From Bianquea renquensis (GTDB lineage Bacteria; Bacillota; Clostridia; Lachnospirales; Bianqueaceae): 53,074 nucleotides of DNA. The notes under the pieces were generated by a model, which made no database searches, had not been told where the DNA came from, and worked only from the letters and a program-made list of their open reading frames with translations. Both the position numbers and the translations under genes were made by a program. The stretch spans positions 1-53,074 of the forward strand of contig NZ_JACRSQ010000021.1 in assembly GCF_014384895.1 (NCBI RefSeq). The letters are read 5' to 3'. This document shows positions 50,531 to 53,074 of the stretch, piece after piece (within the stretch, counting starts at the first letter, position 1; every line of letters starts with the position of its first letter).

Positions 50531-51805
50531 ATGATCGGGTTTGTATTCGATACGCCAATACCACAGGAGCAGGATTGCCGGCAATTATTGAGGGGGCTTG
50601 CTAGGGAGTTCGGGCATGCAGTCGAGGACAAGGAGGACTGTATGCTCCTTTCCTTTATGCACACGGGACATCTCATCTTGTCCTTTGAGAAAAGGCAGAC
50701 AGTGAAGGGGACTACGACGTTTCTCGTGGGCGACTTTTCCGGATGCCCGGCGGGGCCCGGGTACCACGCTTATCTGATCCAGCTCATCGACGTCTTTGTG
50801 GCAAGATCCGGGCTCGACATTCGCATGGTGGACGCTACAGGGTACTACGGCCATCGAGATTTCGCGGAGCTTCAGTCGGCCTATGAGCATCATTTGAGGC
50901 AGCTCGTCGCCATTGGCGAGTGCTATCTGCGGGGATCTGGCCCTCCGCAGAGCATGGTCATGTGCCGCTCGCTCGATGCCCCCTGTCCAGAGTCTGTCGG
51001 GGGCACCTTTGACACTCCCACCGGTCGGTTTTCCATTGCGTCTGTGGTTCAGCAAGTACAAGAGGTTGGCATACGGCCTTTTGCAGAGGAATTTTTCATT
51101 TGGTTCCATCAGCGCATCGACGGCCGGTTTTACCGCAATAACGCTTTGACTATGCTATGGGAGGATTGCTGCTTTCGCCCGGGGATCCGAAGCGAGGAGG
51201 ATCAAAAGATCAACGAAACGATTCTGGATTATTTGGAGCTGGCCGCTTCCGCTTCCCCCACGCTCCCATTTCCAAAAGAAGAATATCTCGAGCTGTGTAA
51301 GCTAAACCGACATCCCCCCATAGATGTCCAAACGCTTCCCCCCTATGTGTCGGAATACCCCATCGGCTACCGCCGGGGCCGTCTGGATTATACCATCGGC
51401 CATGTTACAATCTCGATTCCCGGATCTTTCCTGTACCGCAGGGATGCGATCAACGGCCGTGTCCACCATGTCTTTTATGACGCGGAGCCCGACGGTTGGC
51501 GGCGCATCCGAATTTTCTCCGGGGTCTCCGAAGACGGCAATGCCTCCTTTATCGAAGAGATGTTTACCCTATTCACCGATGAGACGCCCGAGGAGTTTCC
51601 CGTGGGAAACGGCATCTGCCGCGCTGTCTCCCTGGGACGGATGGAGGAAGAGGGGCAAGTCTTCTTTCAGGCTTTCGCTCAGGTTGTCGCTGGCCCCCGC
51701 CTGCTCTCCGTGATCGCCTCCTACACAGATCCGGCGCAACTGTCATGGGCGATGGACATGTTTCACGGTATGGTGGCGAGAGATTTGGAGCTGACGGACC
51801 CTTAA
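50531..51805 (+). CDS. Unrecognised 424-residue cytosolic protein
   Basis: I do not recognise this protein. It has no signal peptide or membrane segment. The C-terminal third (YRRGRLDYTIGHVTISIPGSF ... RVHHVFYDAEPDGWRRIRIFSG ... FFQAFAQVVAGPRLLSVIASYTDP) looks like a beta-rich globular domain. The first 190 residues are a separate alpha/beta part with several Cys and His (GYYGHRDFAELQSAYEHHLRQL). AAAGGAG lies just before ATG 50531, and a terminator follows at 51882-51917. It is monocistronic and divergent from gyrB, which gives no functional hint. Confidence 0.75.
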   Translation: MIGFVFDTPIPQEQDCRQLLRGLAREFGHAVEDKEDCMLLSFMHTGHLILSFEKRQTVKGTTTFLVGDFSGCPAGPGYHAYLIQLIDVFVARSGLDIRMVDATGYYGHRDFAELQSAYEHHLRQLVAIGECYLRGSGPPQSMVMCRSLDAPCPESVGGTFDTPTGRFSIASVVQQVQEVGIRPFAEEFFIWFHQRIDGRFYRNNALTMLWEDCCFRPGIRSEEDQKINETILDYLELAASASPTLPFPKEEYLELCKLNRHPPIDVQTLPPYVSEYPIGYRRGRLDYTIGHVTISIPGSFLYRRDAINGRVHHVFYDAEPDGWRRIRIFSGVSEDGNASFIEEMFTLFTDETPEEFPVGNGICRAVSLGRMEEEGQVFFQAFAQVVAGPRLLSVIASYTDPAQLSWAMDMFHGMVARDLELTDP

Positions 51806-51875
51806 TCCCCACCTCCCAACTTTGCCCGACAGCGGACGGGCTAACGTTTACTGTGCAAGTGGAATCTTGAATTAG

Positions 51876-51925
51876 AAAAACCCCCCTTTCTCTTTTGCCC
51901 TTGATGAAGAAAGGGGGATCGCTTT
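51876..51925. terminator. Bidirectional terminator between convergent genes
   Basis: CCCCCTTTCT (51882-51891) and AGAAAGGGGG (51908-51917) form a perfect 10-bp stem. TTTTT follows on the minus strand and ATCGCTTTT on the plus strand, serving both flanking genes. Confidence 0.85.
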
Positions 51926-51953
51926 TCATGCACATGGATTCTGAAGGCCAAGC

Positions 51954-52931
51954 TCAATGGTTTTTATCGACAAACAGATTGCACAGTATCATCACTGCCG
52001 CAAAGAGGACACCGGCAACCGGCCACACGATCCAAGTCGAGTGCCAGCTGTTTGTAACGAAACTCCATCCGAGATAAACAGCCGTAACGACAAGCCAGTA
52101 TATTGTCCCCATGGACTCTTTTACTCTGCTTACCTTTTTCCCCTGAACAGAGAATTCCCCTTCCTTGAGGAGCTTCTGCATACTGGCCCAACGGACGCCT
52201 GCGATGATAAAGAAGACAACACCGATGCCTGCAATCAGCATAGTAACCGAAAGCATCACAGTGATCAAAAATTCGTTTTCGGTAAAAACACCTGCACACA
52301 GGGCAATGGGGGAAAGAACACAAAAGCATCCACCGATGATGTTTCCCTTTACATAGGTATTCCGATACGCCTTCTGCTTTTCTCGTACCATCCCTCTGAC
52401 GCCGTATTCGGCATCAAAGGGTTCTTTATCGAGGAACTCATAGGGAGCGTTCTTGATGCCGGTGTAAATGTAAATGCCCACTGCAATCGCAACGATGCTA
52501 AATAAAGCGATAAGACCAACACCGCCGGCAAAATTCTCCGATATACCAACAGAAGGAATCTCTGATGCTGCGCCGAGAATGAAAAGCGGTATGACTGACA
52601 GAATACAGAGGAAGGTCGCCGTGGCAATCCAGATAGATGCTGACTTCCTCCATTCCATGAACTCATTTGCATCTGCGAGTGTGATACGCTTTACACTGGA
52701 GTCAAGATTGGGATCTGTGAATTCTTCGTCCTCTATGTCATCCTTGAGCAGATAGTCGGTGGTTACACCGAAAAGTTCACCGAGCCGCAAAATTTTTTCA
52801 AGATCGGGGATAGCCTGCGCACCTTCCCATTTGGATACCGCCTGACGGGACACATTCATTTTCCCGGCAAGTTCTTCCTGCGACCAGCCATTCTTTTTTC
52901 GCAGTCTGATTATCTTATCAGCTAAAATCAT
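51954..52931 (-). CDS. XRE-family DNA-binding protein with membrane segments
   Basis: A 325-residue protein with an N-terminal Cro/C1 helix-turn-helix (about 5-60: IIRLRKKNGWSQEELAGKMNVSRQAVSKWE). About five or six hydrophobic segments follow from residue 95, in three pairs ending in YWLVVTAVYLGWSFV and IVWPVAGVLFAAVMIL. Membrane-tethered XRE regulators of this layout are common in Clostridia; what they sense is unknown. ATG 52931 has GGAGG 8 nt upstream; ATG 52937 is too close. An inverted repeat in its leader suggests autoregulation. Confidence 0.85.
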   Translation of the reverse strand: MILADKIIRLRKKNGWSQEELAGKMNVSRQAVSKWEGAQAIPDLEKILRLGELFGVTTDYLLKDDIEDEEFTDPNLDSSVKRITLADANEFMEWRKSASIWIATATFLCILSVIPLFILGAASEIPSVGISENFAGGVGLIALFSIVAIAVGIYIYTGIKNAPYEFLDKEPFDAEYGVRGMVREKQKAYRNTYVKGNIIGGCFCVLSPIALCAGVFTENEFLITVMLSVTMLIAGIGVVFFIIAGVRWASMQKLLKEGEFSVQGKKVSRVKESMGTIYWLVVTAVYLGWSFVTNSWHSTWIVWPVAGVLFAAVMILCNLFVDKNH

Positions 52932-52955
52932 TTCCATTACCTCCGTTTGATGATT

Positions 52956-52974
52956 GGTAGTGTCAAAAACTACC
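52956..52974. promoter_or_regulatory. Inverted repeat before the XRE-type gene
   Basis: GGTAGT (52956-52961) and ACTACC (52969-52974) are perfect halves around GTCAAAA. TTGACA lies within the site on the minus strand. The site is 25 bp before the start codon and fits a repressor operator. Confidence 0.45.
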
Positions 52975-53074
52975 TGTTTTTTTGTTGCAAAATCTAATAA
53001 AAACCTTGATTTTAAGGGAAATTTGCTATAAAAAGAGCATTGACCTCCCTTTTCTGGTATAATGTCTATCGCCA

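Noticed and set aside
53044..53069. Promoter at the right edge (TTGACC and TATAAT)
   Set aside because: The spacer is only 12 bp, too short for a sigma-A promoter, and any gene it serves would be outside the window.

Overview
The window reads as chromosomal DNA of an anaerobic Bacillota, most likely a gut Clostridia of the Oscillospiraceae type. This is an inference from Shine-Dalgarno-rich genes, frequent GTG/TTG starts, sigma-A promoters (TTGACA-17-TATAAT), the gyrB-gyrA order, anaerobic-type cobalt chemistry and the accessory gene families. No rRNA, tRNA, phage, insertion sequence or CRISPR array was seen.

Layout. 1-8.1 kb: a small membrane protein; an antibiotic-resistance-type ABC-F ATPase behind a leader peptide and attenuator; a patatin phospholipase; a fused MsrAB repair enzyme; a two-gene unit of an MtaA-like zinc methyltransferase (URO-D fold) and an APC permease; and a methyltransferase with a CopZ-like metallochaperone. 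8.2-10.6 kb: a metal-efflux P-type ATPase and its CsoR-family repressor, both with clear promoters and palindromic operators. 10.7-12.9 kb: two lipoproteins. 13-16 kb: hexuronate catabolism (AraC regulator, UxuA, fructuronate reductase). 16.0-17.4 kb: a striking noncoding array of about 13 tandem 107-bp repeats. 17.5-21.3 kb: a GH29 fucosidase, an unrecognised companion protein and a LacI regulator.

21.5-39.7 kb is the centrepiece: twelve tightly packed, mostly overlapping minus-strand genes behind a cobalamin riboswitch with an intrinsic-terminator expression platform. In transcription order they are a binding protein, a FecC/BtuC-type permease, a FecE/BtuD-type ATPase with an extra C-terminal domain, ChlI-like and ChlD-like AAA+ subunits, a CobN-like chelatase, a SPASM radical SAM enzyme, a second CobN-like chelatase, an ABC-2 type ATPase and permease, CbiK and CbiC. 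The operon joins import, tetrapyrrole metal chelation or dechelation, radical chemistry and export under B12 control. It does not match a standard cobalamin biosynthesis operon, and it is the best candidate here for an undescribed system.

39.8-50.1 kb: a co-directional housekeeping block, gyrB-gyrA followed by a CAP/S-layer-like exported protein, a tandem-domain class II aldolase-like protein, malic enzyme and glycerol kinase. 50.5-52.9 kb: an unrecognised 424-residue protein and an XRE-family membrane regulator with a palindrome in its leader.
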